Assembly: GCA_001749745.1 (NCBI GenBank)
Contig: JWTM01000424.1
Coordinates: forward strand, 620,001 to 684,000
Length of the DNA: 64,000 nt
Direction of reading: 5' to 3'
Origin: Candidatus Marispirochaeta associata
GTDB taxonomy: Bacteria; Spirochaetota; Spirochaetia; JC444; Marispirochaetaceae
Shown here: positions 54,766 to 62,732 of the stretch, in pieces
Position numbering within the stretch: the first letter of the stretch is position 1
How the letters are laid out: every line of letters begins with the position of its first letter
Program-made: the position numbers and the translations under genes
Notes under the pieces: model-generated
The model's input: only the letters and a program-made list of their open reading frames with translations
What the model was told of the DNA's origin: nothing
Database searches by the model: none

Positions 54766-55875
54766 TCAGAGATCCTCTAAACACTCCTCCACAATGGATT
54801 GGTTCTTCTTGAGGATGTCGAGAATCACATAGTCCAGTTCTATCAGCTTCTTCTCCGACTCCTGAATCTGCACGCTGGAGGCGGAGACGGTATCCATCAC
54901 CTTCTGTATTTCCCGGGAACGCTCCTTTTGGGATTCCGAGAGACCCTGAATCTCCTTGGTGTGGGCGATGAGATCGTCGATCTTGGCGATCATCTTCTCG
55001 GCGGATCCCTTCTGTTCGACGATGGTCGAATTGGCCTCGGCGACCACCTTGACGGCCGCTGCGGTATTCTCCTCGATAGAGGAGAAGATATTCTCCGTGC
55101 GGTTCGACTTGTTCGCGCTTTCCTCGATCCGATCGAGCATGCTGCCGATCTTACTCTGGACCTGCTTCACCACCCGGGCGCTTGTTTCGGCCAATTCCCG
55201 GACCTCCGAGGCGACTACCGAGAAGCCCCGACCGCTGTCGCCGGCATGGGCCGCCTCGATAGCGGCGTTCATGGCCAGCATGTTCGTGCGGGCGGAGATA
55301 CCGGCGATGTCGTTCAGACTTTTACCGACCTCATCGGAGACCTCTTTGATGCCGGAGATTGAGTTGACCGTTTCCGAGATAAGATCCCGCCCCTCCTGAA
55401 TATTGCTGCGCAGCCTTTCGGCGATGGATTGAGTCTCCTGGAACCGCCCCTCCACCTGTTGGGTAACCTCGACCATGGAAGAGAAGACCTGGGAGCCTTC
55501 GTTGAAGGAGTTGGTATAATCCGCCATCTCGTCTACAACCTTGCCCATGACCGAGGCGATATCGTTGATAGTGGTGCAGGTTTCGGCCAAGGTGGTCTTC
55601 TGCTCTTCGGTCATCTCTCCCACCTCGGCGGCTCCCTTGAGAAGCTCGTTAAACTCCGCCAGCGAAGAATCGATCGTCCGTTTCAGTTCAAGACTTCTCT
55701 TCTGCATAGCATGAAGCTGTGATTCGAGTCCGGCCGAGTACTCCTTCTGTTTCTCTACCTGGGCTTCCAGGCTGTTAATCTCTGTCCTGAATTCTCTCCT
55801 GCTTTTCCAGTTGAGCCAGCTCAATGCGAAAAGACCGATAAGGGAGAGGATCAGAAGCGTGGCGATGATGAGCAT
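54766..55875 (-). CDS. Minimal membrane-anchored chemotaxis receptor-like protein
   Basis: This 369-residue protein has one N-terminal membrane helix (about 2-22), a short coiled coil and then directly a receptor signalling domain ([39 protein letters not shown]). There is no sensor domain and no HAMP. It may be an adaptor in a receptor array or may sense through its coiled coil. Convergent with the kinase gene, four bases apart. Confidence 0.88.
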   Translation of the reverse strand: MLIIATLLILSLIGLFALSWLNWKSRREFRTEINSLEAQVEKQKEYSAGLESQLHAMQKRSLELKRTIDSSLAEFNELLKGAAEVGEMTEEQKTTLAETCTTINDIASVMGKVVDEMADYTNSFNEGSQVFSSMVEVTQQVEGRFQETQSIAERLRSNIQEGRDLISETVNSISGIKEVSDEVGKSLNDIAGISARTNMLAMNAAIEAAHAGDSGRGFSVVASEVRELAETSARVVKQVQSKIGSMLDRIEESANKSNRTENIFSSIEENTAAAVKVVAEANSTIVEQKGSAEKMIAKIDDLIAHTKEIQGLSESQKERSREIQKVMDTVSASSVQIQESEKKLIELDYVILDILKKNQSIVEECLEDL

Positions 55876-55951
55876 GGGTATCCTCCAATATCTCCAATGA
55901 GCCTTATTGTATCAGGATTACCGCTACCCCGTCGAGTCAAAAAGTGCTAAC

Positions 55952-57184
55952 ATGCCCATCATGAGCTCTAAAGGATCGGTCAGATTGACCGCTCGGGTCG
56001 GCTATCTGGTCGGAATCGGCATCTTCGCGAAATTTTTCGTCGATACAACTATTCAGCTCTTCAATCCCTATCTCTTAATCTATGCAGCCGGGATCGGGGT
56101 GAGCGGGATTACCCTGGGCCGGCTTATATCCCTGCGTAATCTTTCCGGGCTCATTGCGCCCGTAATCGGCACCCTTGCCGACCGATACGGCTACCGGAGG
56201 ATTCTGCGCTTTAATCTGCTCTTGATGGGAAGCGGCGTGTTTCTATTCGCTTTCGGATACGGTAGCCCGCTCATTATCCCGGCGATGATGCTCTGGGGAA
56301 TTGGTCAGGGAGGCTTTGCCCCGAATATTCACTCCTATTTGAGTACCAAGCTCCCCTACGAGAAGCGCTCTCGTTATTTAGGTATGATCGAATACTCCTG
56401 GGCTGGGGCGGGCATTATCGGACTCTCCCTTATCGGGATCCTGATCGAAGCCTTTAACTGGCGGGTCCCCCTGTTTGTGCTGGGGGGAGGGCTTCTATTC
56501 TCGGCGATTATAATCGGCACGTTACCCAAGGCGGATCAACCGGGTCATACGCGGCCCGGCACGAAGCAGGATCGGAAGCAGACAGGTTTGGCGGACCGAA
56601 TCCGGGGATTCTTCGATTTGGGACCGCATCGTCGTTCGGCCTGGGGTGCGGTGCTGGTGAATGTCTTCAATTTCTTCGCCGCTTTTCACATTATCATCGC
56701 CCACGGCGCCTTCCTGGAGACCGAATATTCCTTAAGCCCCGCGAAGCTGGGGAGCGTCGCTTTTCTGATGGGGCTCTTCGACTGGGCCGGAAGTATCCTG
56801 GTGAGCACCGCGGGCGACAGGATCGGAAAAAGGCGGAGTCTGATCATCGGTGCCGCTGGTCTGATGATCTTTGCGGCCTTGTTGCCGCTTCTCAATCTCA
56901 ACCTCTATATGGCCCTCTTCGCCCTGTTGATGCCCCGGTTCTTCTTTGAGTTCGCCACGGTCAGTAATTTTCCGCTCTTGAGCGAACAATACCCATCCGG
57001 CCGCGGCAAGGTTCTGGCCTTCGGTATTGCCGGAGGGCTTATCGGTTCCACCGTTGCCGCTACCACCGGTCCGGCGGCATATCTCAACCTTGGATTATGG
57101 GGCCTGGGGCCAGTCGCGGCGGCCGCGGCGATGGTCTCGCTGCTGCTGCTGCTCTTTGTGGTTAAGGATCGGCCGGCGGAGTAG
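55952..57184 (+). CDS. Major facilitator superfamily transporter
   Basis: This roughly 410-residue protein has about 12 membrane helices in two halves with a hydrophilic loop around the middle (PKADQPGHTRPGTKQDRKQT). The A-motif-like loop GTLADRYGYRRILRFN after helix 2 and its second-half echo TAGDRIGKRRSL are typical. Starts at 55952 and 55961 are both possible; the longer TTG form at 55907 adds only polar residues. The purine genes follow after 14 bases. Substrate unknown. Confidence 0.82.
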   Translation: MPIMSSKGSVRLTARVGYLVGIGIFAKFFVDTTIQLFNPYLLIYAAGIGVSGITLGRLISLRNLSGLIAPVIGTLADRYGYRRILRFNLLLMGSGVFLFAFGYGSPLIIPAMMLWGIGQGGFAPNIHSYLSTKLPYEKRSRYLGMIEYSWAGAGIIGLSLIGILIEAFNWRVPLFVLGGGLLFSAIIIGTLPKADQPGHTRPGTKQDRKQTGLADRIRGFFDLGPHRRSAWGAVLVNVFNFFAAFHIIIAHGAFLETEYSLSPAKLGSVAFLMGLFDWAGSILVSTAGDRIGKRRSLIIGAAGLMIFAALLPLLNLNLYMALFALLMPRFFFEFATVSNFPLLSEQYPSGRGKVLAFGIAGGLIGSTVAATTGPAAYLNLGLWGLGPVAAAAAMVSLLLLLFVVKDRPAE

Positions 57185-57198
57185 GGGGAACAAATACC

Positions 57199-58365
57199 AT
57201 GCATAAACTACTGACATCGAATCTGAAACTCGGCATTATCGCCGGCGGGCAACTCGCCAAGATGCTGATCCAGGAAGCCAGCAAATGGGATATCGATAGC
57301 TATGTGCTGGACAGCGAACCGGATTGTCCTGCCGCAAGCATCGCTTCCCATTCAATACTCGGCAGTTACCGGGATTATGATGACGTCTACCGATTCGGCA
57401 AGATGGTCGATCTCTTAAGCTTCGAAATAGAGCACGTCAACGTCGAGGCCCTGATACAGCTCAAGCGGGAAGGACTCCGGATCGTCCCCGATCCCCGAAT
57501 ACTGGAATTGATTCAGGACAAGGGGCTGCAGAAGGAGTTCTTTGCCCGGCACGGGATTCCCACTGCAGAATTTAAAACCTATGGGAGCGCCGAGGCTATC
57601 CGAGGCGGCATAGAGCGGGGAGAAATCTCCTACCCCTTTGTGCAGAAACTCCGCAAGGGCGGATACGACGGTCGAGGGGTTGCGGTTATTCAAGATGCCG
57701 GTAGCCTGGATTCCCTTCTTCACGGCGCCTCGCTGGTAGAGAGGAGGGTAGAGATCGATAGGGAACTATCTGTAGTCGTCGCTCGAAACGGAAAAGGCGA
57801 AATAAAGAGCTACCCCGTAGTTGAGATGCTCTTCGATCCTAAAGCAAATCTTGCGGATATGATCATCTGTCCCTCCTCCGTGGGGAGTGAACAATCGGAA
57901 AAGGCCCTTAGCCTTGCCGCGCGGATCATTGAAGACTTGAAGATGGAAGGAGTTCTGGCGGTTGAGTTTTTCGTCGATCAAGACGGCGAAGTCGTGGTTA
58001 ACGAAATGGCGCCCAGGACGCATAACAGCGGACATCATACCATTGAGAGTGTAGCGACCTCTCAATTTGAACAGCAATTGCGGGCGGTCCTCGATCTTCC
58101 TCTGGGAAGCACACAGCTCTTGCTTCCCGCGGTGATGGTGAACATAGTCGGCGACGAGGGGCATGAAGGGCCGGTCCGCTATGAGGGGGTGGAGGAGATA
58201 TTGGCCCTCGAGGGGGTTAATCTGCATCTCTATGGGAAGAAGATTACCCGCCCCTACCGGAAGATGGGACATGTAACCGTGGTGTCCGCATCCCTCGCAG
58301 ACGCCCTGGAGAAGGCGAAACAGGTGAAAGAGACGATAGGAGTCAAATCATGGAAGCACAGCTAG
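57199..58365 (+). CDS. purK: N5-carboxyaminoimidazole ribonucleotide synthase
   Basis: PurK uses ATP and bicarbonate on aminoimidazole ribonucleotide in purine synthesis. The 388-residue ATP-grasp protein has LGIIAGGQLAKMLIQEASKW, SYPFVQKLRKGGYDGRGV, EFFVDQDGEVVVNEMAPRTHNSGHHT-like metal-site residues, and FLAYGK-type end LHLYGKKITRPYRKMGHVTV. It overlaps purE by 16 bases. Confidence 0.93.
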   Translation: MHKLLTSNLKLGIIAGGQLAKMLIQEASKWDIDSYVLDSEPDCPAASIASHSILGSYRDYDDVYRFGKMVDLLSFEIEHVNVEALIQLKREGLRIVPDPRILELIQDKGLQKEFFARHGIPTAEFKTYGSAEAIRGGIERGEISYPFVQKLRKGGYDGRGVAVIQDAGSLDSLLHGASLVERRVEIDRELSVVVARNGKGEIKSYPVVEMLFDPKANLADMIICPSSVGSEQSEKALSLAARIIEDLKMEGVLAVEFFVDQDGEVVVNEMAPRTHNSGHHTIESVATSQFEQQLRAVLDLPLGSTQLLLPAVMVNIVGDEGHEGPVRYEGVEEILALEGVNLHLYGKKITRPYRKMGHVTVVSASLADALEKAKQVKETIGVKSWKHS

Positions 58366-58841
58366 TCGGGATCGTTATGGGATCCGATTCGGATCTCCCG
58401 GTGATGAAGCAGGCCGTTGAAATGCTGGAGAACTTCGGCATCCCTTATGAGGTCGATATCGTTTCGGCCCATCGGACTCCGGAGAAGCTCTATGAATATG
58501 CTTCCAAGGCCCACGGCCGCGGTATCGAGGTGATCATCGCCGGCGCCGGCGGCGCCGCCCACCTGCCGGGGATGCTGGCCGCAATCTCCCCCTTGCCGGT
58601 AATCGGCGTGCCGATCAAGTCGAGCAACTCTATCGACGGCTGGGACTCCGTTCTCTCGATCCTTCAGATGCCCGGCGGTGTACCGGTGGCGACGGTGGCC
58701 CTCAACGGCGCCAAGAACGCCGGGATCCTGGCGGCGCAGATTGTATCCCTCAAGGATCCTGCCGTACGGAAGAAAATTATCAGCTACAAGCAGGAACTGA
58801 AGGCGCAGGTAACCGAGAAGGCCGCAAAGCTGAAGAGCTGA
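58350..58841 (+). CDS. purE: N5-carboxyaminoimidazole ribonucleotide mutase
   Basis: PurE moves the carboxyl group from N5 to C4 of the imidazole. The 163-residue protein shows GIVMGSDSDLPVMKQA, SAHRTPEKLYEYA, AGAGGAAHLPGMLA and GVPIKSSNSIDGWDSVLSI. The class I type fits an upstream PurK. The start lies within the end of purK, so translation is likely coupled. Confidence 0.96.
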   Translation: MEAQLVGIVMGSDSDLPVMKQAVEMLENFGIPYEVDIVSAHRTPEKLYEYASKAHGRGIEVIIAGAGGAAHLPGMLAAISPLPVIGVPIKSSNSIDGWDSVLSILQMPGGVPVATVALNGAKNAGILAAQIVSLKDPAVRKKIISYKQELKAQVTEKAAKLKS

Positions 58842-58870
58842 AGCCTTCTCTCCCGCTTTACTCTCTCCGC

Positions 58871-60277
58871 CTAGACTCTTCCTGCAGATAGCCGTTCAAC
58901 GAAACGGCCGCTGCCGCGCTCTCCCACGTACTCGCCCTGCTCGATAACCGCTTCGCCCCGCACAAAGGTGCTCTCCACCTTTCCGGTCAGCTCAAAGCCC
59001 TCGTAGGGCGACCAGCCGCAGTTCTCGTGGAGCTCGTTCGCCTTTAGCGTCCACTGCGCTTCGGGGTCGAAGATGACGATATCCGCATCGAAACCCGGGG
59101 CGATTACCCCCTTCTGTTCAAAGCCGTGCAGCCGGGCGGGAAAGGTGGAACAGAGCTCCACCCAACGGTTGACCGACAACTGCCCTGCGGCAACTCCACC
59201 GCTATAGAGGGCGGCCATGCGCATCTCCATCGAAGGGACGCCGCCGGGAATCTTGTTGAAGCCCTCCGCCAACCCCCGGGCCTTCAGGTCGTGAGTAAAA
59301 GGGCAGTGATCGGTGGCCACGATCTGCAGGTCGTCGGCCGCAATGGCCTCCCACATCGCCTGTCGGTCCGCTTCCGGCCGGATCGGCGGGGAGCAAATCA
59401 CATACGCCGCTTCCACTCCGGGGCGTTCAAAGGCGTCGGTGTTCAAGAAAAGGTACTGAGGGCAGGTCTCGCCGTAGACTTTAGCGCCGGAACCTCGGGC
59501 ACGGCGGATCTCTTTGACCACCTCCTCGGTGCCGACGTGGAAGATCTCCATCGTGACGCCGAGGCTCGTTGCGATAGCGATCACCTTGGCCGCAGCCTCG
59601 GCCTCGAACTCAGGCGGTCTCGTCTTTTCGTGCCACCGCGGATGGGTCTCGCCTGCGTCGACGGCCCGTTGGACCAGCATCGTGATCAGATCGAAGTTCT
59701 CCGCATGCACGACCGATAATCCGCCCGCCTTCCCGACGGCCTCCAGGGCTTCGTAGAGCTGTATATCGTTAAGCCGTAAGCCGTAGGCCATATAGAGTTT
59801 AAAAGTCGGAATCCCGAGCTCCATGCTCTCCTGAACATAGCGCTGCAGTCCGTCCCGGCCCCGGTACTCTCCTTGAAAGGCTGCAGGACCGATATTCATG
59901 TGCCAAGCGTAGTCGACCGCGACGCTCCCTTCAGCTTCTGCCTGTCTTCGGCGGAAGGCTGCGGCGACAGCCTCCCCCTCTTCGGGATGGATAAAGGGCA
60001 CCACCGTGGTGGTGCCGCCGAAGGCCGCAGCTTTGGTGCCGGTAAAGAAGTCGTCCGAAGAGATCGTATCGCCCCCCAGGTCGAGGCTCAGATGCACATG
60101 GGTATCCACCCCGCCGGGGATGACCAGTTTCCCCGCCGCATCGACCACGCGATTCGCTGCGCTTTCGTCGAGGTGCCGCCCGACGGCGCTGATCTTACCC
60201 TCGCTTACCGCGACATCGGCGATATAGCTGGTATCGCTGTTAACAACCGTTCCGTTCTTAATCAACAGATCATGCAT
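58871..60277 (-). CDS. Dihydropyrimidinase/hydantoinase-type amidohydrolase
   Basis: This 468-residue amidohydrolase opens cyclic amides such as dihydropyrimidines or hydantoins. The metal site shows VIPGGVDTHVHLSLDLGG, the carboxylated lysine in IPTFKLYMAYG, VVHAENFDL, EIFHVGTEEV and VATDHCPFTHD. FAADIVIFDP-like GFDADIVIFDPEAQWTLKA closes the fold. It stands alone on the minus strand, with no other pyrimidine-degradation gene nearby, so physiological substrate is open. The ribosome-binding site AGGAGTGCAGG is good. Confidence 0.88.
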   Translation of the reverse strand: MHDLLIKNGTVVNSDTSYIADVAVSEGKISAVGRHLDESAANRVVDAAGKLVIPGGVDTHVHLSLDLGGDTISSDDFFTGTKAAAFGGTTTVVPFIHPEEGEAVAAAFRRRQAEAEGSVAVDYAWHMNIGPAAFQGEYRGRDGLQRYVQESMELGIPTFKLYMAYGLRLNDIQLYEALEAVGKAGGLSVVHAENFDLITMLVQRAVDAGETHPRWHEKTRPPEFEAEAAAKVIAIATSLGVTMEIFHVGTEEVVKEIRRARGSGAKVYGETCPQYLFLNTDAFERPGVEAAYVICSPPIRPEADRQAMWEAIAADDLQIVATDHCPFTHDLKARGLAEGFNKIPGGVPSMEMRMAALYSGGVAAGQLSVNRWVELCSTFPARLHGFEQKGVIAPGFDADIVIFDPEAQWTLKANELHENCGWSPYEGFELTGKVESTFVRGEAVIEQGEYVGERGSGRFVERLSAGRV

Positions 60278-60316
60278 ACCTGCACTCCTGTTTTGAGATA
60301 TGGGTTCAGTCTAAAC

Positions 60317-60348
60317 ATAAAAAAGGCCCGGGGCAAATGCGCGGGTTC
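60317..60348 (-). terminator. Weak terminator after the PP2C phosphatase gene
   Basis: Downstream of the minus-strand phosphatase gene, short GC-rich arms (CCCG ... CGGG) precede a run of six Ts on that strand. The stem is short, so the call is tentative. Confidence 0.4.
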
Positions 60349-60354
60349 TTATTC

Positions 60355-61542
60355 TTAGAACTGCAGCACCTGTACGGTGATATCGTCTGTCTGGGGCGCG
60401 CTCTTCTGATACTCACTGATCGCCGTATCGAGCTGGCGCACAAATTCCCGGGCATCGAGGCTGTAGTGATCCTTGATAAATGAATCGACTTGATCCTGGC
60501 CGAAATGCCTCCCCATGGGGTCCTCTATATCCGTGAGTCCGTCGGAATAGCAGATCAATTTGAGGTTCGTGCGAATAGAGAGTTCCAGGCCCTTCTCCGT
60601 GAGCTCTTCAGAGCTCTCCATCTCTTCTATGCCAAGGGGAGGAAGTTTCGGTTCGGCCACGGCGATCTTGCCCTTACCGCTCTCGATGGAGATAACATAG
60701 ACCGGCGAATAACCGAAGTTCATCATCTTAACCTTGTTGGAACGAGTATCGATGAAGAAGAAGATACCCACCACGAATACGTCCATGGGAGTGGTTGCCG
60801 CGAGGACGTTGTTGAGGGATCGGCAGAGTTCATTGGGATCGAGTCTATTCAGTTCACCCTGAATCTCGAGGGTGGCGAAGAATGAGCTGATTATAGAGGT
60901 ACAGAGCGAGGCCGCTACATTCTTACCGCTTACATCGAAACAGCATAGGAGCGCCGAGTCCTCGTCAAGCTGGACTGCCTGATGGAAATCACCGCCCAGT
61001 TCGTGGGACATGCGCAGCAGGGTTTCGTAGTAGAAGCCTCGACAGGCAATGGAACCCCGGTTTATCAGAAACTCCTGGAGATCTCGGGCATAATTCAGTT
61101 CTCTGTGGCGCAGATCGGCCACGTGGTGCATCAGGCGCCGGATGGGTAGAATACCGAGGTAGCTACCTCGGTGAAATATGAGGAGGTCGTTAAAATCGGT
61201 CTTGTGTTCATCCTCAGTCATCAGTGCGGCGACCTTCTCGCAGTTCTCGCGGGAATCGAAGCTTCGCGTATCCTCGGTGATGAAAGCATCGAGAGAGCGG
61301 TGCATGATCTGTTCCCAGGCTGACCTGCTCTTGGCCATAACCGTATCTTTGCTGAGCAAACCGATAACCCCGCCGTCCTTCTCCACAGGAAGGGAGGTAA
61401 TCATCTCGTCCTCATTGAAGTAATCCATAGCCGTATTGAGCGAGATCCCCGCACTGACCGGTTCGACGCAAACGGTGATAAAGCCGAGATTCTTCTCTGG
61501 AAACGCCCGCGTAATCTCGGCGCTATATTGCAGAACTCCCAA
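60355..61542 (-). CDS. CBS-domain and PP2C (SpoIIE/RsbU-type) serine phosphatase
   Basis: This 395-residue protein has an N-terminal CBS-like pair (about 30-145: DEMITSLPVEKDGGVIGLLS, then GSYLGILPIRRLMHHV) and a C-terminal PP2C domain with metal-binding aspartates in CCFDVSGKNVAAS, CYSDGLTDIED and APQTDDITVQV. Such phosphatases usually act on an anti-sigma-factor antagonist, with CBS domains sensing nucleotides. No anti-sigma gene is adjacent. The start is a TTG behind a strong CCAGGAGG. Confidence 0.87.
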   Translation of the reverse strand: MGVLQYSAEITRAFPEKNLGFITVCVEPVSAGISLNTAMDYFNEDEMITSLPVEKDGGVIGLLSKDTVMAKSRSAWEQIMHRSLDAFITEDTRSFDSRENCEKVAALMTEDEHKTDFNDLLIFHRGSYLGILPIRRLMHHVADLRHRELNYARDLQEFLINRGSIACRGFYYETLLRMSHELGGDFHQAVQLDEDSALLCCFDVSGKNVAASLCTSIISSFFATLEIQGELNRLDPNELCRSLNNVLAATTPMDVFVVGIFFFIDTRSNKVKMMNFGYSPVYVISIESGKGKIAVAEPKLPPLGIEEMESSEELTEKGLELSIRTNLKLICYSDGLTDIEDPMGRHFGQDQVDSFIKDHYSLDAREFVRQLDTAISEYQKSAPQTDDITVQVLQF

Positions 61543-61763
61543 ATCGTACCTCCTGGGGGACGGTCTCGATTATAGCATCAATTAGGGCAAAGGGGAAAAA
61601 ATCATCCCCCCCAGTATGGTCGGCATACCTGACTGCCAACACCATCGGTCGATAGGTCCAGGGATAGATATCCGAAAACTCAGTTCCCCGCGCAGTCAAA
61701 GATTAGTATATTTGTAAGAATAAGCATGCGTCGGCATGTCTAATACTAGTTAAGGAGATTTTT

Positions 61764-62561
61764 ATGAGAGTGAAATGGTTTGTTATGTTTGTCTCGGTTG
61801 TTCTTATAATCACTGGTCTTGCAGCAGAGGGCGCCCAGGAGAAGGAGATGAGCGGAGACCCCGTGATCTATACGGAGGAGATATCCTACACCGTCGACGG
61901 CCAGAATCTGGTGGGCATGCTTGCCTATGATGAGTCGGTAACCGATCCCCGGCCCGGCGTTATAGTGGTGCATGAGTGGCAAGGAATCAACGACTATGCC
62001 AAGAAACGGGCCGTCGATCTGGCGAAAGAGGGCTATGTAGCCTTCGCCCTCGATATGTACGGCGACGGCAAAGAGGTTTCCAGAGAAGAGGCGCGGAGCA
62101 TGTCCGGTAAAATCGGCACCGATTACCCCCTGGTTGAAGCGCGATTTAATGCGGCGCTGGATATCCTAAAAGGGGCCGAGTATACCGATCCGGATAGAAT
62201 CGGCGCCATCGGTTACTGCTTCGGCGGCGGCGTAGTCCTCAACATGGCTCGCCTCGGTACCGAGATCGAGGGTGTCGTCGGCTTTCACTCCTCGATCAAC
62301 ACCGGCTTGACCGCCGGGCAGGGCGACATCAAGACGAAGATCCTCGCCATTCAGGGCGACCAGGACCCTGCTGCACCCCGCGAGAGGCAGCAGGCCTTTA
62401 TCGAGGAGATGACCGCGGCCGAGGCCGACTTCTCCTACATCGTCTACGGGAACCTGCCGGCCCACAACTTCACCAACCCTGAAGGATCCTCCTACTACGA
62501 GGACGAAGCCGAAATGGCCTGGGCCTCGATGCTCACCTTCTTTGATTCGCTGTTTGAATAA
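61764..62561 (+). CDS. Secreted dienelactone hydrolase-family protein
   Basis: This 265-residue alpha/beta hydrolase has an export signal ending GLAAEGAQE, again the spirochaetal pattern, so it works outside the cytoplasm. The Cys-Asp-His triad is C152 (AIGYCFGGGVV), D201 (IQGDQDPAAP) and H234 (LPAHNFTNP). HEWQGINDYAKKRAVDLAKEG is the usual N-terminal core. AAGGAG precedes the ATG. The divergent 221-base region to the phosphatase gene carries an inverted repeat CATGC-GTCG-GCATG near 61724. The substrate is unknown. Confidence 0.87.
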   Translation: MRVKWFVMFVSVVLIITGLAAEGAQEKEMSGDPVIYTEEISYTVDGQNLVGMLAYDESVTDPRPGVIVVHEWQGINDYAKKRAVDLAKEGYVAFALDMYGDGKEVSREEARSMSGKIGTDYPLVEARFNAALDILKGAEYTDPDRIGAIGYCFGGGVVLNMARLGTEIEGVVGFHSSINTGLTAGQGDIKTKILAIQGDQDPAAPRERQQAFIEEMTAAEADFSYIVYGNLPAHNFTNPEGSSYYEDEAEMAWASMLTFFDSLFE

Positions 62562-62603
62562 AGAGAACGCACCCCTCTGCTGAGAGACGAGGAAGAGTGT
62601 TTC

Positions 62604-62628
62604 AGCCCCTTGCATTAAGCGAGGGGCT
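62604..62628 (+). terminator. Hairpin after the dienelactone hydrolase gene
   Basis: AGCCCCTTGC (62604-62613) pairs with GCGAGGGGCT (62619-62628) over a 5-base loop, with one mismatched pair that is a T-G wobble. It lies 42 bases after the stop codon. The T-run behind it is interrupted. Confidence 0.6.
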
Positions 62629-62732
62629 ATCCTTCTATCCCCATACTTGTACTAATCCGCATTTCTGTACTTTACTTGACTTCATGACCACCCCTGCTGA
62701 AATTTCAAGCGGTAAGGATAGAGATTATTCCT

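Noticed and set aside
49770..62622. Thirteen-base match TTGCATTAAGCGA at the pyk promoter and in the hairpin after the dienelactone hydrolase gene
   Set aside because: Repeats of this length are expected by chance tens of times in 64 kb; the contexts (promoter spacer versus terminator stem) are unrelated.
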